From positions 2,582,501 to 2,646,500 of the forward strand of contig NZ_CP137636.1 in the NCBI RefSeq assembly GCF_036670015.1: a stretch of DNA of 64,000 nt, given 5' to 3'. This DNA is from Niallia sp. XMNu-256. Lineage in GTDB: Bacteria; Bacillota; Bacilli; Bacillales; Cytobacillaceae. Below are positions 36,717-45,841 of the stretch, in pieces. Every line of letters begins with the position of its first letter. The first letter of the stretch is position 1. The position numbers were made by a program, and so were the translations under genes. The notes under the pieces were generated by a model that was given only the letters and a program-made list of their open reading frames with translations, had not been told where the DNA came from and searched no databases.

Positions 36717-36977
36717 TTATCTAGGTTCAATAATTAATTTGATTGCCGTTCTTTCTTCTCCATCGATTAAAATATCTGTAAATGCTGGAATACAAATTAA
36801 ATCTACTCCGCTAGGTGCAACAAATCCTCTTGCAATGGCTACAGCTTTTACAGCTTGGTTTAATGCACCCGCACCAATTGCTTGAATTTCTGCTCCACCT
36901 CTTTCACGCAGAACCCCAGCAAGCGCACCAGCTACAGAATTAGGATTAGACTTTGCTGAAACTTTTAATATTTCCAT
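36717..36977 (-). CDS. spoVS: Stage V sporulation protein S
   Basis: An 86-residue Alba-like protein, very highly conserved in spore formers: MEILKVSAKSNPNSVAGALAGVLRERGGAEIQAIGAGALNQAVKAVAIARGF. It is required to pass stage V and affects septation; the mechanism is unclear, nucleic-acid binding being likely from the fold. ATG 36977 after AAGGAGG gives exactly the family length; the upstream extension to 37016 is not used. It lies downstream of ymdB as in B. subtilis, but with a repeat element in between. Confidence 0.95.
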   Translation of the reverse strand: MEILKVSAKSNPNSVAGALAGVLRERGGAEIQAIGAGALNQAVKAVAIARGFVAPSGVDLICIPAFTDILIDGEERTAIKLIIEPR

Positions 36978-37100
36978 TCCTAGCTCCTCCTTGTATCGTT
37001 CCCCCACTTTGTTCACGATTTCAATTGGAACAATTAGTTATATCATTCCACTGATACTATATTCAGTAAACTTAACACATATTCCAGCTTGGTCAAAAAT

Positions 37101-37305
37101 AAAGCAAAACTTTCATAAATGGAGGGTTTTCTTTTATTCCCTACTGATGGCTAGTAGAAGCAAGCAGCCGCATGCTGGTACACAGACGTTAGTCTGTTTT
37201 GACTTTTCAAAGCTTAACGGGCAAGTTGATCTCCCAGTTTGTTCTTTTATTGTACAACAGAATCTTAAGGTCGGGGGTCTTACTACCCTCCCGTTAAGCT
37301 TGATA
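37101..37305 (+). repeat. Dispersed structured repeat family 1, copy C
   Basis: About 205 bases between ymdB and spoVS that align with copies at 45132 and 55620. A decayed first hairpin is followed by GCATGCTGG, a short CACAGAC/GTCTGTT hairpin, and a perfect 12-pair long-range stem AAGCTTAACGGG (37210-37221) / CCCGTTAAGCTT (37290-37301). That stem uses different bases from the equivalent stem in the other copies, so pairing is kept. No coding frame. It looks like a structured RNA or a mobile-element remnant. Confidence 0.7.
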
Positions 37306-37325
37306 AAAAAAAGAAACAAAATAAC

Positions 37326-37368
37326 AAGTGCCAGGCATTTACCGAAAAGTGGATAATGCCTGGCACTT
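37326..37368 (-). terminator. Hairpin downstream of ymdB
   Basis: Perfect 14-pair stem AAGTGCCAGGCATT / AATGCCTGGCACTT with a 15-base loop, 12 bases past the ymdB stop; the following minus-strand sequence is T-rich (GTTATTTTG). It may be a terminator or a REP-like palindrome. Confidence 0.65.
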
Positions 37369-37379
37369 CAAATACGCTT

Positions 37380-38177
37380 TTATGAATAAAACGGATGATC
37401 TTCATTGATTTGAATAGGTGTAATTTTTTTCGCCTTGCCTGTTTTTTTATCGATTTCAATACATACTGCACTAAGTTGAGCCCTACCTGTTTTAGGAGCC
37501 TCAAAACGTGCTGGTAATCCTGTTAAAAACCTTTTTAAGACAATGTCTCTATCCATGCCCAATATTCCATCATAAGGTCCAGTCATGCCTACATCTGACA
37601 TGTAAGCCGTCCCATTTGCTAAGATCCGATGATCGGCTGTCTGTACATGGGTATGTGTCCCAATGACAGCAGAAACTTTTCCGTCTAGAAACCAGCCCAT
37701 TGCTTGCTTTTCACTTGTCGCTTCTGCATGGAAATCAACAAAGATGATCGATGTCCTTTCTTTTGCTTCTTGTACTAATTCTTCCGCCTTTTGAAATGGA
37801 CAATCGATTGCCGGCAAAAATGTTCTTCCTTGCAAACTAATAACTGCAATTTCATCGTTATTCATTTTTAAATAGACGATACCCTTACCTGGATTGTTCT
37901 TAGGAAAGTTTGCAGGTCTCACTAAATACTTTGCGTCATCAATAAATTCAAATATTTCACGATTATCCCAAGTATGATTACCTAGAGTAACTGCTTGTGC
38001 ACCTGCTTCTAGAAATCCACGATATATTTTCTCCGTGATTCCTTTGCCACCTGCCGCATTTTCCCCATTAATGATGGTTACATGTGGACGATATTTTTCT
38101 TTTAATTTCGGTAGGTATTCTTTAACCATATCCCGACCCATTGAACTTACGACATCACCGATAAATAATATATTCAT
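37380..38177 (-). CDS. ymdB: 2',3'-cyclic nucleotide phosphodiesterase YmdB
   Basis: A 265-residue metallophosphodiesterase. Metal ligands of the family are visible: D8 (IGDVV), E39/N40 (INGENAAGGKG), N67/H68 (LGNHTWD), His in VDFHAEATSEK, and GTHTHVQTADHRI. In B. subtilis it governs the choice between motility and biofilm and nanotube formation. It follows rny closely (74 bases), the B. subtilis arrangement, linking it to RNA turnover. Confidence 0.95.
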   Translation of the reverse strand: MNILFIGDVVSSMGRDMVKEYLPKLKEKYRPHVTIINGENAAGGKGITEKIYRGFLEAGAQAVTLGNHTWDNREIFEFIDDAKYLVRPANFPKNNPGKGIVYLKMNNDEIAVISLQGRTFLPAIDCPFQKAEELVQEAKERTSIIFVDFHAEATSEKQAMGWFLDGKVSAVIGTHTHVQTADHRILANGTAYMSDVGMTGPYDGILGMDRDIVLKRFLTGLPARFEAPKTGRAQLSAVCIEIDKKTGKAKKITPIQINEDHPFYS

Positions 38178-38226
38178 GTTAAAGCCTTTCTATTTATAAT
38201 TAAGCATTTTTTGAATTGAAGTTAAA

Positions 38227-38253
38227 TAAAAGCGGTGTATGATACACCGCTTT
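38227..38253 (-). terminator. Terminator overlapping the rny stop
   Basis: Stem AAAGCGGTGTAT / ATACACCGCTTT with a one-base tip, touching the rny stop codon; a T-rich tail follows on the minus strand. Confidence 0.75.
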
Positions 38254-39817
38254 ATTTTGCATATTCAACTGCTCTTGTTTCACGGATTACCGTGACTTTT
38301 ATATGACCCGGATAATCTAGTTCCTCTTCGATCTTTTTGCGAATATCACGAGCAAGACGATGGGCTTCTAGATCATCAATTTGTTCAGGTTTTACTAATA
38401 TCCGTACTTCTCGACCAGCTTGAATCGCAAATGACTTTTCTACGCCATCATAGGATTCTGATATCTCTTCTAACTTTTCAAGACGACGAATATAGTTTTC
38501 TAGTGTCTCTCTTCTTGCCCCAGGTCTTGCAGCCGATAAGGCATCAGCTGCTGCCACGAGGACAGCGATAATAGAGGTAGGCTCTGTATCTCCATGATGA
38601 GATGCAATACTATTAATAACAACCGGGTGTTCTTTGTATTTCTTCGCAAGTTCCACACCGATTTCAACATGACTTCCTTCTACTTCATGGTCAATGGCTT
38701 TCCCAATATCATGAAGCAAACCTGCACGGCGAGCCAATGTTTCATCTTCACCAAGTTCTGCTGCAAGCAATCCAGAAAGTTGAGCTACTTCGATTGAATG
38801 TTTAAGCACATTCTGTCCATAACTTGTTCTGAATTTTAAGCGGCCAAGGATTTTAATAAGGTCTGGATGTAATCCATGGACACCTACTTCAAAAGTGGTA
38901 TGTTCCCCTATTTCACGAATATGCTCGTCAACTTCACGTCTAGATTTGTCTACCATTTCTTCGATTCGTGCAGGATGGATTCTTCCGTCTTGAACGAGCT
39001 TTTCAAGAGCTAAGCGGGCAGTCTCTCGTCTCACTGGATCAAAACCAGATAAAATAACCGCCTCTGGTGTGTCATCAATGATTAAATCAATGCCAGTCAA
39101 TGTTTCCAGTGTACGAATATTACGTCCTTCCCTACCGATGATACGTCCCTTCATTTCATCATTTGGTAGGTTTACAACTGAGACTGTCGTTTCTGCAATA
39201 TGATCAGCTGCACATCGCTGTATCGCCAAAGACAAAATTTCTTTTGCTTTCTTGTCAGATTCCTCTTTTGAACGAATCTCACTTTCTTTTATCATTACAG
39301 CGGTTTCATGTTTTAGTTCATATTCAACGCGCTCAATAATGATGGCCCTTGCCTCTTCACGAGTTAAGCTAGAAATACGCTCCAACTCTGATTGCTGCTT
39401 CTGAACGATCTCGTCCACTTTGCTTTCCATCTCTTCAATATGCTGTTGTCTTTTGTTAAGAGAATCATCTCTTTTCTCTAAAAGTATTTCACGTTTTTCT
39501 AACGATTCATCTTTACGGTCAAGATTTTCCTCTTTTTGCAATAAACGATTTTCTTGTTTTTGCAGTTCATTTCTTCGTTCGCGAATTTCACGTTCCGCCT
39601 CAATACGAAGTTTATGATTTTCATCTTTTGCCTCAAGCAAGGCTTCCTTCTTTAAAGATTCTGCATCACGTTTGGCATCTTCTAATATTTGTTCTGCTGC
39701 ACCTCGTGCACCTGCAATCTTTGCTTCAGCAATCGATTTTCGAACAAAATAGCCAACAACTACACCGACGATTAGAGCAAGCAAAATGGAGATGATAGTA
39801 GCTAAAAGGTCCATCAT
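38252..39817 (-). CDS. rny: Ribonuclease Y
   Basis: A 521-residue membrane-anchored endoribonuclease that starts bulk mRNA decay. Order of parts: an N-terminal membrane helix ([21 protein letters not shown]), a long coiled coil (about 30-200), a KH RNA-binding domain ([21 protein letters not shown]), and an HD domain with the catalytic [17 protein letters not shown] and SHHGD. Two adjacent ATGs exist; the second has the better spacing (7) from AAGGAGGTG. It is nearly identical in layout to B. subtilis RNase Y. Confidence 0.96.
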   Translation of the reverse strand: MMDLLATIISILLALIVGVVVGYFVRKSIAEAKIAGARGAAEQILEDAKRDAESLKKEALLEAKDENHKLRIEAEREIRERRNELQKQENRLLQKEENLDRKDESLEKREILLEKRDDSLNKRQQHIEEMESKVDEIVQKQQSELERISSLTREEARAIIIERVEYELKHETAVMIKESEIRSKEESDKKAKEILSLAIQRCAADHIAETTVSVVNLPNDEMKGRIIGREGRNIRTLETLTGIDLIIDDTPEAVILSGFDPVRRETARLALEKLVQDGRIHPARIEEMVDKSRREVDEHIREIGEHTTFEVGVHGLHPDLIKILGRLKFRTSYGQNVLKHSIEVAQLSGLLAAELGEDETLARRAGLLHDIGKAIDHEVEGSHVEIGVELAKKYKEHPVVINSIASHHGDTEPTSIIAVLVAAADALSAARPGARRETLENYIRRLEKLEEISESYDGVEKSFAIQAGREVRILVKPEQIDDLEAHRLARDIRKKIEEELDYPGHIKVTVIRETRAVEYAK

Positions 39818-40003
39818 TTCACCTCCTTCTGCTATTAAATTCTTGTTACTGTTTTAAGGTTCAACTTGTACATTTTTCAAAATCAAAATACAGCTCAAGG
39901 CTTTTATTACAGATAAAATGTAAAAATATACATTTTAATTGTAAAGCTGCAATTTTTTAATGTCAAGTGGTTGTCTTTACGGGTTTTACTAATATTTTCT
40001 AAA

Positions 40004-40036
40004 AATGGCAAAGTCTTTGTAAAAAGACTTTGCCAT
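40004..40036 (-). terminator. Terminator of recA
   Basis: Stem ATGGCAAAGTCTTT / AAGACTTTGCCAT followed on the minus strand by TTTTT, about 10 bases past the recA stop. Confidence 0.85.
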
Positions 40037-40043
40037 CACTTAT

Positions 40044-41093
40044 TTAGTCAACTAAGTTTAGTTCATCTTGTTCGGCTTCCTCTTTATCTGGAGAAGCGAC
40101 CTGAACACCATCTAATCCATAGTAATTGCGGATTTGCTGTTGTACTTCGGCACGAATATCAGGATTTTCTTTAAGAAATTGCTTTGCGTTCTCTCTTCCT
40201 TGACCAACACGTTCTCCATTATATGAGTACCATGAGCCACTTTTTTCAATTATATCAAGCTCGGCACCAATATCGACAATTTCTCCTTCTTGAGAAATTC
40301 CTTCTCCATACATAATATCTACTTCAGCTGTACGGAATGGAGGCGCGACTTTATTTTTGACAATTTTAATCTTAGTTCGATTTCCAACAATATCATTTCC
40401 TTGTTTAATCGCTTCAGCGCGGCGCACTTCTAAACGAACAGTTGAGTAGAACTTAAGTGCACGTCCACCCGGCGTCGTTTCCGGATTTCCGAACATAACT
40501 CCAATTTTCTCACGGACTTGGTTAATAAAGATTGCAATCGTATTAGATTTATTAATTGCACCTGAAAGCTTACGAAGGGCTTGTGACATGAGGCGCGCTT
40601 GTAATCCCATGTGGGAATCACCCATTTCCCCTTCAATCTCTGCTTTAGGTACTAAAGCTGCAACGGAGTCAACTACAACGATATCCACCGCACCGCTTCG
40701 AACAAGAGCTTCTGCAATTTCTAGTGCCTGCTCACCCGTATCTGGCTGAGATAAAAGCAATTCATCAATATTTACTCCTAATTTTTGTGCATAATCAGGA
40801 TCGAGCGCATGTTCGGCATCGATAAACGCTGCTTGTCCACCTTTTTTCTGAACTTCTGCGATTGCATGAAGGGCAACGGTTGTTTTACCGGAACTTTCAG
40901 GACCATAGATTTCGATAATCCGTCCTCTTGGATATCCGCCTACACCAAGTGCAGTATCTAAGGCTAATGAGCCACTAGGAACGGTTGAGATTCTGCGATC
41001 TGTTTGCTCTCCCAGCTTCATAATTGAGCCTTTACCAAATTGTTTTTCTATTTGTTTTAATGCCTGTTCAAGGGCTACTTGTCGATCACTCAC
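40044..41093 (-). CDS. recA: RecA recombinase
   Basis: A 349-residue DNA-dependent ATPase that forms filaments on single-stranded DNA, pairs homologous DNA and triggers LexA self-cleavage. Walker A is [14 protein letters not shown], Walker [10 protein letters not shown], and the DNA-binding loops include [16 protein letters not shown] and the conserved IFINQVREK. Start GTG 41093 follows AAAGGAGG; the frame further up is leader. A LexA box lies about 110 bases upstream. pbpX, which sits between recA and rny in B. subtilis, is missing. Confidence 0.97.
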   Translation of the reverse strand: MSDRQVALEQALKQIEKQFGKGSIMKLGEQTDRRISTVPSGSLALDTALGVGGYPRGRIIEIYGPESSGKTTVALHAIAEVQKKGGQAAFIDAEHALDPDYAQKLGVNIDELLLSQPDTGEQALEIAEALVRSGAVDIVVVDSVAALVPKAEIEGEMGDSHMGLQARLMSQALRKLSGAINKSNTIAIFINQVREKIGVMFGNPETTPGGRALKFYSTVRLEVRRAEAIKQGNDIVGNRTKIKIVKNKVAPPFRTAEVDIMYGEGISQEGEIVDIGAELDIIEKSGSWYSYNGERVGQGRENAKQFLKENPDIRAEVQQQIRNYYGLDGVQVASPDKEEAEQDELNLVD

Positions 41094-41200
41094 AAAATTT
41101 CCTCCTTTAATATAAAAACAGTATCGTAAATCCCCTACTGATTTTATTATTAATCTATGTTTAATATATATCTTTTTTATCTTTTTGTCTATCAAAATAT

Positions 41201-41214
41201 CGAACGTTTATTCG
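41201..41214 (-). promoter_or_regulatory. LexA (DinR) SOS box of recA
   Basis: Minus strand CGAATAAACGTTCG, differing from the consensus CGAAC-N4-GTTCG by one base and very like the known B. subtilis recA box. It indicates that recA is DNA-damage inducible. Confidence 0.85.
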
Positions 41215-41335
41215 TTATTTTTCATTGCCAAATCCTACTTAAAATTGAATAATTAGTTATGTTTCTATTAATATTATGTAATCATTTGCTATTAAAATTG
41301 AAAGGCAATGTTTCGTTAATCCGATATTGAAAAGA

Positions 41336-41366
41336 GAAGAGGCTGTTTTTAAGTTAACAGCCTCTC
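41336..41366 (-). terminator. Terminator of cinA
   Basis: Stem AGAGGCTGTT / AACAGCCTCT with an 8-base loop and a pyrimidine-rich tail on the minus strand, just past the cinA stop. Confidence 0.6.
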
Positions 41367-41373
41367 TTCCAAA

Positions 41374-42609
41374 TCAGTTAATATTTTTTAATAAATAGTG
41401 GCATCCCCATTTAACTGTACGAATACGAATGTTTGTACGATTACCACTTAACGCTAACTTCTCAACTATTGTTGGTTTTCCTTTTATGCTAATTCCAACA
41501 TAGACCGTTCCAACGGGTTTTCCTTCCAATTCATCAGGCCCTGCAACACCTGTAAAGCTAATGCCAATGTCTGCATTCATTATATTTGCCACGTTTTCTG
41601 CCAATTCTTGTGCGCATTGACTACTCACAACGCCATGAGAGTCAATCGTTTCTTTTTTTACCTTTACTACATTTTGTTTGACTTCAGGTGTATAACAGAC
41701 AATCCCGCCTTTTAATAGCATTCCAGCACCTGGAGTCGCTGTTAATTCTTTTTGGAACATTCCCCCTGTTAAACTTTCAGCTGCTGCGATCGTTAATTGG
41801 TTTTCCTGCAAGACTTTAGAAAGTTCACTCATTAACGATGTTTCATTATAACCGTAAAAGTAATCCCCTACACGGTCTAAAATAAGTCGTTCTGTCCTTT
41901 CAATCATTTCAATTGCTTCTGTATCAGATTGATGCTTAGCTGTAATTCTTAATGTTACTTCATTATTTCCAGCTAGTGGCGCAATGGTAGGGTTTGTTTG
42001 TCCATCGATTAAATCTTCAATCTCTGTCTCTAACTGAGATTCCCCGATTCCAAAGAATCGTAACACTCTTGAAACAATTCTTTCTTTTAATTGTAGCTTC
42101 TCTATCAAATACGGTTGAGCATATGTTAAAAACATTGGTTCCATTTCTGATGGCACACCTGGGAAGAGCATATATGTATGGGTTTCTGTTGAATATGCGA
42201 TCCCTGGTGCCATTCCGTGATCATTCGGTAGAATTTCTGAGCCTTCAAACACCAATGCCTGCTTTTTATTATTCTCTGTCATTATTCGACCTGTACGATT
42301 ATAGTGCTCAGCTATCGTTTCTAAAGCTTTTTGATCCATCACAAGCTTCCGATTTAAATGGTCCGAAATGGTTTCTTTTGTTAAATCATCCTTTGTCGGT
42401 CCCAGTCCTCCCGTGAAAATGAGCAAATTCGAACGTCTTTCGGCTATTTCAATTACTTGCTTTAAACGAGCTGGATTATCACCAACAACTGTATGATAAA
42501 AAACATTAACTCCTAAGTCAGCTAAGTTTTTAGATAAAAAACGAGCATTTGTATTGGCAATTTGCCCTAACAATAATTCAGAACCAACAGCAATGATTTC
42601 TGCGTTCAA
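41374..42609 (-). CDS. cinA: CinA: competence-damage protein, NMN/ADP-ribose hydrolase family
   Basis: A 411-residue protein: an N-terminal molybdopterin-binding-like domain ([32 protein letters not shown] ... [15 protein letters not shown]) and a C-terminal nicotinamide-nucleotide amidase domain (about 255-411: [25 protein letters not shown]). It recycles pyridine nucleotides and in B. subtilis is induced in competence together with recA. Start TTG 42609 after GGGGG is near the usual N-terminus. It is 280 bases upstream of recA on the same strand but separated by a likely terminator. Confidence 0.93.
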   Translation of the reverse strand: MNAEIIAVGSELLLGQIANTNARFLSKNLADLGVNVFYHTVVGDNPARLKQVIEIAERRSNLLIFTGGLGPTKDDLTKETISDHLNRKLVMDQKALETIAEHYNRTGRIMTENNKKQALVFEGSEILPNDHGMAPGIAYSTETHTYMLFPGVPSEMEPMFLTYAQPYLIEKLQLKERIVSRVLRFFGIGESQLETEIEDLIDGQTNPTIAPLAGNNEVTLRITAKHQSDTEAIEMIERTERLILDRVGDYFYGYNETSLMSELSKVLQENQLTIAAAESLTGGMFQKELTATPGAGMLLKGGIVCYTPEVKQNVVKVKKETIDSHGVVSSQCAQELAENVANIMNADIGISFTGVAGPDELEGKPVGTVYVGISIKGKPTIVEKLALSGNRTNIRIRTVKWGCHYLLKNIN

Positions 42610-42640
42610 AAAAATCCCCCTTTTCGTATTTTATCACCCT

Positions 42641-43219
42641 TTATTTTGATCTCATAAACGGCTCTTTATTTTTCCAGAAATAATCGAGTCCCGACCAAAC
42701 TGTAAAAAATAACGCCACCCAAAGTGCAATCATATCAAATGGAATCCCAAACCATTCGAAGAAAATATTATGTAATAATAACGAAGAAATAGCCACAATT
42801 TGAGCCCAAGTTTTAATTTTACCAAGCATATTAGCAGCGACTACTTCTCCTGCACCTGCCAAGACTAGGCGCAGACCTGTAACAGCAAATTCTCTACTAA
42901 TAATAATAATGACAATCCAAGATGGTGCCATCTGCAGTTCTACTAATACAATCAGAGCGGCAGAGACAAGCAGTTTATCTGCAAGCGGATCAAGAAATTT
43001 CCCCATATTTGTTACTAAATTGTATTTACGAGCATAATAACCGTCAACCCAATCTGTGGTTGCCGCTATAATAAAGATTAAAGCACCAACAAAGTGTGTA
43101 ACCGGCATGTTTGCTCCTAAAAACGTCATTTCTCCCCATGAGAAATCTACAAGCATAATAAATACAAAAATAGGGATCATAAATATTCTTGAAATCGTGA
43201 TTTTATTAGGTAAATTCAT
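42641..43219 (-). CDS. pgsA: CDP-diacylglycerol-glycerol-3-phosphate phosphatidyltransferase
   Basis: A 192-residue membrane enzyme making phosphatidylglycerol phosphate. The CDP-alcohol phosphotransferase motif D-x2-D-G-x2-A-R-x8-G-x3-D-x3-D is present as TDWVDGYYARKYNLVTNMGKFLDPLADK. Several hydrophobic helices surround it. Essential for phospholipid synthesis. Directly upstream of cinA (31 bases), as in B. subtilis. Confidence 0.95.
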   Translation of the reverse strand: MNLPNKITISRIFMIPIFVFIMLVDFSWGEMTFLGANMPVTHFVGALIFIIAATTDWVDGYYARKYNLVTNMGKFLDPLADKLLVSAALIVLVELQMAPSWIVIIIISREFAVTGLRLVLAGAGEVVAANMLGKIKTWAQIVAISSLLLHNIFFEWFGIPFDMIALWVALFFTVWSGLDYFWKNKEPFMRSK

Positions 43220-43291
43220 TTACTACTCCTCCAATGAAACCTCCAATGTGTTTGGAAATAACTTACTTTTTATCTTGAATCTAAAATCGTG

Positions 43292-43318
43292 AAAAAAGTC
43301 ATCAGAATGTGATGACTA
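43292..43318 (-). terminator. Terminator overlapping the rodZ stop
   Basis: Stem AGTCATCA / TGATGACT with a 5-base loop followed by TTTTTT on the minus strand. Confidence 0.8.
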
Positions 43319-44236
43319 TTGATCGTCTTTTACATAACGAATGGTAATATTTTGACGAACAACCTCTGTTGGAGAAACAGCGTACTCTAACTTTTGGTCA
43401 TTTACATAGATTTCTGTATCACTTGATCTTCCTGCTACAATCGTTATTTCTGCTTCTTGCGACAAGTCAAACGTTTGACTTTCTGTTTCACCACCTGCTT
43501 TCAATAATCCTTGAAAGAAAGAATTTCCACTCCCATTGCTAATACTTACCCAAGTTTCACCCGTTGACACCACTTTTAATTGGAATGTATCCGCACTTTT
43601 TAGCTCATAAGTAGATCTAGCGCCACTTGATTCAACAACGGTTAATTCTTGATTAACAGGTTCTGGTTCTGGTTCTTTGGTTTCCTCAGGTTGATTAGTA
43701 TCATCTTTTGACTCTTCTTCGGCTTTTTCTACTGAATTGTCATTATTGTCCTTGTTATCATTTTCCAACTCTTTAGATTGCTCATATGTAACTTCTTGAT
43801 TATTTTTCCCTTTTTCAGAAGCCAGATTTGTGTCAGTACCAGTGTTTTTTGAGAAAGCCCACCAAATAAAGACAAAAATACTTATAACAACAGCCACAAC
43901 CAATAGCTTTGGCAATAAATCGATCACTTTAGAGTGATTCTCATGGAGCATTTGTTTTGTTTGAACCCTTGATAGTTGACCCGGAACATCTTCTGAATGC
44001 GTACTCGGAATCTCATTGTCAAATTCCTTGAACAGTTCTTCCGGATTTAGTCCAACCGCTTCTGCATATTGTTTAATAAAAGCCCGAACATAAAATGCTC
44101 CTGGCATCAAACTATAATTTCCTTCTTCAATGCCGATTAAATATCTTTTTTGAATTTTCGTAATTTCTTGTAAATCATCTAAACTTAAATTCTTCGACAA
44201 TCTAGCTTCTTTCAATCGAGTACCAAGCTCTGACAT
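43316..44236 (-). CDS. rodZ: RodZ-like cell-shape protein (YmfM)
   Basis: A 306-residue bitopic protein: an N-terminal Xre-type helix-turn-helix (MSELGTRLKEARLSKNLSLDDLQEITKIQKRYLIGIEEG), a single membrane helix near residue 110-130 (LLPKLLVVAVVISIFVFIWWAF), an acidic low-complexity linker rich in N, D, E and K (about 140-195), and a C-terminal DUF4115 domain. RodZ tethers MreB filaments to the elongasome. ATG 44236 has GGAAGGTG upstream. Next to ymfK and pgsA as in B. subtilis. Confidence 0.93.
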   Translation of the reverse strand: MSELGTRLKEARLSKNLSLDDLQEITKIQKRYLIGIEEGNYSLMPGAFYVRAFIKQYAEAVGLNPEELFKEFDNEIPSTHSEDVPGQLSRVQTKQMLHENHSKVIDLLPKLLVVAVVISIFVFIWWAFSKNTGTDTNLASEKGKNNQEVTYEQSKELENDNKDNNDNSVEKAEEESKDDTNQPEETKEPEPEPVNQELTVVESSGARSTYELKSADTFQLKVVSTGETWVSISNGSGNSFFQGLLKAGGETESQTFDLSQEAEITIVAGRSSDTEIYVNDQKLEYAVSPTEVVRQNITIRYVKDDQ

Positions 44237-44256
44237 TTGTAACACCTTCCTACTAC

Positions 44257-45048
44257 TTAAAAATCAAACTCTCCGAATTCTGCAGTAGAAAACAAATTGT
44301 TTTTTTCCACAATATCGTATGAAATTTCTTCTTCTGGATGATGGCGAAGCTCAATAATATAGTCAAAATCATCCAAAGAATACTCTGTATTTTGCACAAA
44401 AATATCGGGATGCTCGATTACTTTTACTGCAGGTAATCTCATAATTTCACGTATAAGCTGCCAATGTTTTTCATTTGCTCTTCTTGTAGAAACAATTCCA
44501 TCAATAATGAAGAGATTGTCCTCACTGTACTCCTCTTCAATTAGTTGATTGCGAATCGTTTGCTTTAATAAAGTAGAAGAAACAAAAAGCCATTTTTTAT
44601 TGGCACACACACTAGAAGCCACGATGGACTCTGTTTTACCAACCCGTGGCATTCCTCTAATTCCAATTAATGTATGTCCCTTTTGCTTGAAGATTTCTGC
44701 CATAAAGTCAACTAATATTCCTAAATCATTGCGGACAAAGCGAAAAGTTTTTTTATCATCAGCGTCTCTTTGTATGTATCGGCCATGCCTGACAGCCAGT
44801 CGATCCCGTAATTGTGGTTTCCTTAATTTAATTAATTTTATTGTATCCATTGTCGTTAATATTGACTCTAACCTTTTAATTTGTTGGTCATCTTTCGCTA
44901 AAATGAGAAGTCCCCGTCTTTTTTCCTCTACTCCATTAATCGTTACAATATTAATAGACATCATCCCTAGAAGTGAAGAAATATCCCCAAGCAATCCTGG
45001 CCGATTGGCTTGTATTTCGTATTCTAAATACCATTCCTGCTTCTCCAT
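44257..45048 (-). CDS. ymfK: YmfK: ACT-like domain plus P-loop (DUF3388)
   Basis: A 263-residue protein of unknown function conserved in Bacillus. The N-terminal part (about 5-75: EWYLEYEIQANRPGLLGDISSLLGMMSINIVTINGVEE) looks like an ACT ligand-binding domain; further on GMPRVGKTES forms a Walker-A-like loop, and EDNLFIIDGIVS may be a Walker-B equivalent. ATG 45048 follows AGGGGG. It lies between ymfJ and rodZ as in B. subtilis, which suggests a housekeeping or cell-envelope role, but nothing shows it directly. Confidence 0.85.
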   Translation of the reverse strand: MEKQEWYLEYEIQANRPGLLGDISSLLGMMSINIVTINGVEEKRRGLLILAKDDQQIKRLESILTTMDTIKLIKLRKPQLRDRLAVRHGRYIQRDADDKKTFRFVRNDLGILVDFMAEIFKQKGHTLIGIRGMPRVGKTESIVASSVCANKKWLFVSSTLLKQTIRNQLIEEEYSEDNLFIIDGIVSTRRANEKHWQLIREIMRLPAVKVIEHPDIFVQNTEYSLDDFDYIIELRHHPEEEISYDIVEKNNLFSTAEFGEFDF

Positions 45049-45131
45049 TTCATTCCCCCTATTTCCTTCCCCCATTACCCCCTAGTTGTAAAATAAAAAC
45101 CGTTCCATACGATATCTCATTATCGTATCAT

Positions 45132-45342
45132 AAAGTGAAACTTCCATCAGTGAGGGCTTTCTTCCATCCCCCACTGATGGAAAGCCGAGGCCTGCAGCAT
45201 GCTGGTCACGAAGACGTTGCCGTAGGCGTATTTAGTCTGTGTTCCACTTTCGGAGCTTTACGGGCAGTTGATCCCCCACCTATCTTCATTTATCATACTT
45301 AGAATCTTGAGTGAGGGTCTTACTGCCGGTTAAACCTGATAA
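45132..45342 (+). repeat. Dispersed structured repeat family 1, copy A
   Basis: About 210 bases starting AAAGTGAAACTTCC in the gap between ymfK and ymfJ. Visible parts: hairpin CTTCCATCAGTG / CACTGATGGAA; GCATGCTGG; hairpin CACGAAGAC / GTCTGTG capped by GCC-GTA-GGC; long-range stem GGCAGT (45263-45268) / ACTGCC (45322-45327) enclosing GATCCCCCAC / GTGAGGGTC. It aligns with copies B (55620) and C (37101) and has no coding frame. It resembles the non-coding RNA or ends of IS200/IS605-type elements; that identity is inference. Confidence 0.75.
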
Positions 45343-45410
45343 ATTCCAAACATCCCATAATTTTCATTAATACCATATTTATAATAGCTGATTTTACTAT
45401 AAGATGAAAG

Positions 45411-45453
45411 AAAAAAGAGGATCTTTGCTCATAGATTGAACAAGAAATCCTCT
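45411..45453 (-). terminator. Terminator of ymfJ
   Basis: Stem AGAGGAT / ATCCTCT with a 24-base loop followed by TTTTTT on the minus strand. Confidence 0.6.
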
Positions 45454-45489
45454 ATAACATGATTGGGAGATTAAACCCTAGTAATTCTC

Positions 45490-45738
45490 TTAATTATCTT
45501 GTACTAATTTAACCATTAATTTTGCAATGGCTTGTTGCTCTTCTGGTGTAGCAACAGACCATAAATCTGCAAGAACTCTTTCCTGATGGTTTTTAGGATC
45601 TACTTGCTTTGCTAAGTAATCACCAACTTGGTACGCAATTTCATTGATCGTAGATTGAGACATTCCTTGTTGCTGTGCCTCTTGTAGGCGATCACCTAAA
45701 AAGTCTTTCCATTGTTCCCAGTTTTCTAAAATAGACAT
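45490..45738 (-). CDS. ymfJ: YmfJ (DUF3243)
   Basis: An 82-residue soluble, helical, acidic protein of unknown function, conserved at this locus in Bacillus. Recognised by MSILENWEQWKDFLGDRLQEAQ...MSQSTINEIAYQVGDYLAKQVDPKNHQERVLADLW. ATG preceded by AAGGAGG. Single gene between ymfI and ymfK with its own terminator. Confidence 0.88.
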   Translation of the reverse strand: MSILENWEQWKDFLGDRLQEAQQQGMSQSTINEIAYQVGDYLAKQVDPKNHQERVLADLWSVATPEEQQAIAKLMVKLVQDN

Positions 45739-45841
45739 ATTTAAACCTCCTTAAATAGTATTACCTCGTTATTTTGTTTAAAGGAGGTTTAAATTATGCA
45801 TGTTCCATCTAAGATTCAAGTAAAGAATAAGCGGGCATGGC

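Noticed and set aside
44549-45085. 178-codon plus-strand frame opposite ymfK
   Set aside because: Exact antisense shadow of a conserved gene; no ribosome binding site and low-complexity Ser/Pro-rich content.
44973-45302. 109-codon plus-strand frame running into repeat copy A
   Set aside because: Half antisense to ymfK and half in the structured repeat; it is not conserved in copies B and C, which carry stops there.
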